Of a stretch of 5,936 bases of DNA, positions 4,980 through 5,936 are shown piece after piece (positions within the stretch are counted from its first letter, which is position 1; every line of letters begins with the position of its first letter). The stretch covers positions 1 through 5,936 of the forward strand of contig JALHUC010000407.1 in NCBI GenBank assembly GCA_022865845.1. The letters run 5' to 3'. This DNA is from a bacterium. GTDB taxonomy: Bacteria > BMS3Abin14. The position numbers and the translations under genes are program-made. The notes beneath the pieces were generated by a model. The model searched no databases. It saw nothing but the letters and a program-made list of their open reading frames with translations, and was not told where the DNA came from.

Positions 4980-5792
4980 ATGAGCGAGGAAGAAAAACCC
5001 ATAAACGATGAGGACAGCCAACTTTCCGGGTACAGGATAGAGCTGGAGTCGTTCCAGGGACCACTGGATCTTCTGCTTCACCTGATAAGGAAGAACGAGC
5101 TGGACATCTACGATATCCCCATCGCCGAGATAACCAGCCAGTATCTTGGCTACCTGGATATCATGAGGGACCTCGACCTCGAGGTTGCAAGTGAATTTCT
5201 GGTAATGGCCGCTACCCTCATGTACATCAAATCCAGGACGCTCCTCCCGGTGGATGAGGAGGAGGAGGATGAGGGTGAAGGTGAGGATCCAAGGGAAGAG
5301 CTGATAAGGCGGCTTATCGAGTACAAGAAATACAAGAAGGCAGCTGAGGATCTGGCCGGGATGCCGGCACTGCACCGCGACATATTCATTCGGCCCGAGG
5401 CCGATACGAGCAGCCAGACCGATGATGTCTACACCGAGGCGACCATCTTTCAGCTTATGGATGCCTTTCAGCGCGTTTTATCCGAAGCCGATAAAAGAAT
5501 TCCGGTTGAGATTACACGTGAATCCTTTACCCTTGAGGAGGGCATTACTCTAATCGAATCCCGACTTACAGATCAACCCAGCATAAGCTTCGGGGGACTG
5601 TTTTCAGGACTGGACAGCAGGAGGAAGATCGTCACCGTTTTTCTCAGTGTCCTGGAGCTTATCAGACGCAACCGCCTTATCGCTGTACAGGCCGATCACG
5701 GGGACCCCATAAGCCTGGTGCTCAACGGGGAGCCAATCAGGGAAAATAATCCCCACGAGGAGCCCGAAAGAGAGAATTCAGATGACCGCTGA
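4980..5792 (+). CDS. scpA: Segregation and condensation protein A (kleisin of SMC-ScpAB)
   Basis: ScpA bridges the two SMC ATPase heads and binds ScpB, forming the bacterial condensin on the nucleoid. Counted from the ATG at 4980 it has 270 residues. The N-terminal SMC-neck-binding domain carries the family hallmark ELESFQGPLDLLLHLI (residues 21-36) followed by IYDIPIAEIT (43-52) and FLVMAATLMYIKSRTLLP (73-90). A very acidic linker (91-107, mostly E and D) precedes the central region that contacts ScpB. The C-terminal winged-helix domain is about 195-250 (SISFGGLF, then VFLSVLELIRRNRLIAVQ). A TTG at 4965 overlapping the trpS stop would add five residues (MSEPS). Neither start has a Shine-Dalgarno sequence, so translation probably depends on coupling to trpS. 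I prefer the ATG. The 3' end overlaps scpB by 11 bp. Confidence 0.93.
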   Translation: MSEEEKPINDEDSQLSGYRIELESFQGPLDLLLHLIRKNELDIYDIPIAEITSQYLGYLDIMRDLDLEVASEFLVMAATLMYIKSRTLLPVDEEEEDEGEGEDPREELIRRLIEYKKYKKAAEDLAGMPALHRDIFIRPEADTSSQTDDVYTEATIFQLMDAFQRVLSEADKRIPVEITRESFTLEEGITLIESRLTDQPSISFGGLFSGLDSRRKIVTVFLSVLELIRRNRLIAVQADHGDPISLVLNGEPIRENNPHEEPERENSDDR

Positions 5793-5936
5793 CTTCAGGA
5801 GAGCCGCCGTTGAGGCGCTGCTCTTTGCTTCCTCAAAACCGCTTTCCATAGAAAACCTTTCTGAAGCGTCCGGGATCGAAAAAGCCGGACTTAATGAAAT
5901 ACTGGCCGCACTTGGGGAGGAATACTCCTCTGACTC
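5782..5936 (+). CDS. scpB: Segregation and condensation protein B, 5' part only
   Basis: The frame opens at ATG 5782 inside the end of scpA and runs off the window after 51 codons. The visible residues start MTADFRRAAVEALLFAS, then KPLSIENLSEASG, and match the beginning of the first winged-helix domain of ScpB (a helix of the type ieAlLFas, followed by plsle.la). ScpB dimers bind the centre of ScpA and regulate SMC ring closure. There is no good Shine-Dalgarno sequence, and the 11-bp overlap points to translational coupling, as expected for two subunits made in fixed proportion. The family is usually about 180-220 residues, so roughly three quarters of it is missing. Confidence 0.88.
   Translation, partial: MTADFRRAAVEALLFASSKPLSIENLSEASGIEKAGLNEILAALGEEYSSD

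Noticed and set aside
5252..5290. GAG/GGA-rich run as a microsatellite or internal ribosome binding site in scpA
   Set aside because: It simply encodes the acidic Glu/Asp linker common between ScpA domains. No start codon with a useful frame follows it.

Overview
The window is a typical piece of bacterial chromosome with every gene on the + strand: a tRNA nucleotidyltransferase fused to DHH and CBS domains (328-2967), a small M50 site-2-type metalloprotease (3204-3875), trpS (3967-4968), scpA (about 4980-5792) and the first 51 codons of scpB (5782 to the window end). The giant DHH-CBS-nucleotidyltransferase, the order protease-trpS-scpA-scpB, and repeat-rich intergenic DNA all suggest a member of the former Deltaproteobacteria (Desulfobacterota or Desulfuromonadota). 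That placement is from memory of such genomes, not from a search. I see no phage, insertion sequence, CRISPR or defence genes, and no sign of recent gene transfer.

Region 1-327 is non-coding. It opens with a GC-rich palindrome (16-40), followed by an AT-rich stretch with a -10-like hexamer, and ends with a roughly 123-nt element (194-316). I can fold this element by hand into one long irregular hairpin containing tandem G-A/A-G mismatches. It stops 11 nt before the first start codon, which has no Shine-Dalgarno sequence. Region 2942-3203, between the first two genes, is almost entirely small structured units in series: a perfect palindrome that includes the stop codon, four GTGCAC hexamers at exact 8-bp spacing, an 11-bp hairpin, a good sigma-70-type promoter, a short GC hairpin, and an inverted repeat built on a heptamer array.

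The genes are housekeeping. The first product completes or repairs tRNA 3' ends and may also degrade small RNAs or nucleotides. TrpS charges tRNA-Trp and carries four cysteines spaced as in [4Fe-4S]-containing TrpRS. ScpA and ScpB are the kleisin and accessory subunits of the SMC condensin that organises the chromosome. The protease probably cuts membrane proteins; its substrate is unknown. A promoter at 3052-3080 probably drives protease-trpS-scpA-scpB as one operon, since trpS/scpA are nearly adjacent and scpA/scpB overlap by 11 bp. I found no wholly new multi-gene system. The most interesting signals are the structured non-coding elements, the DHH-CBS-nucleotidyltransferase fusion and the probable iron-sulfur TrpRS.
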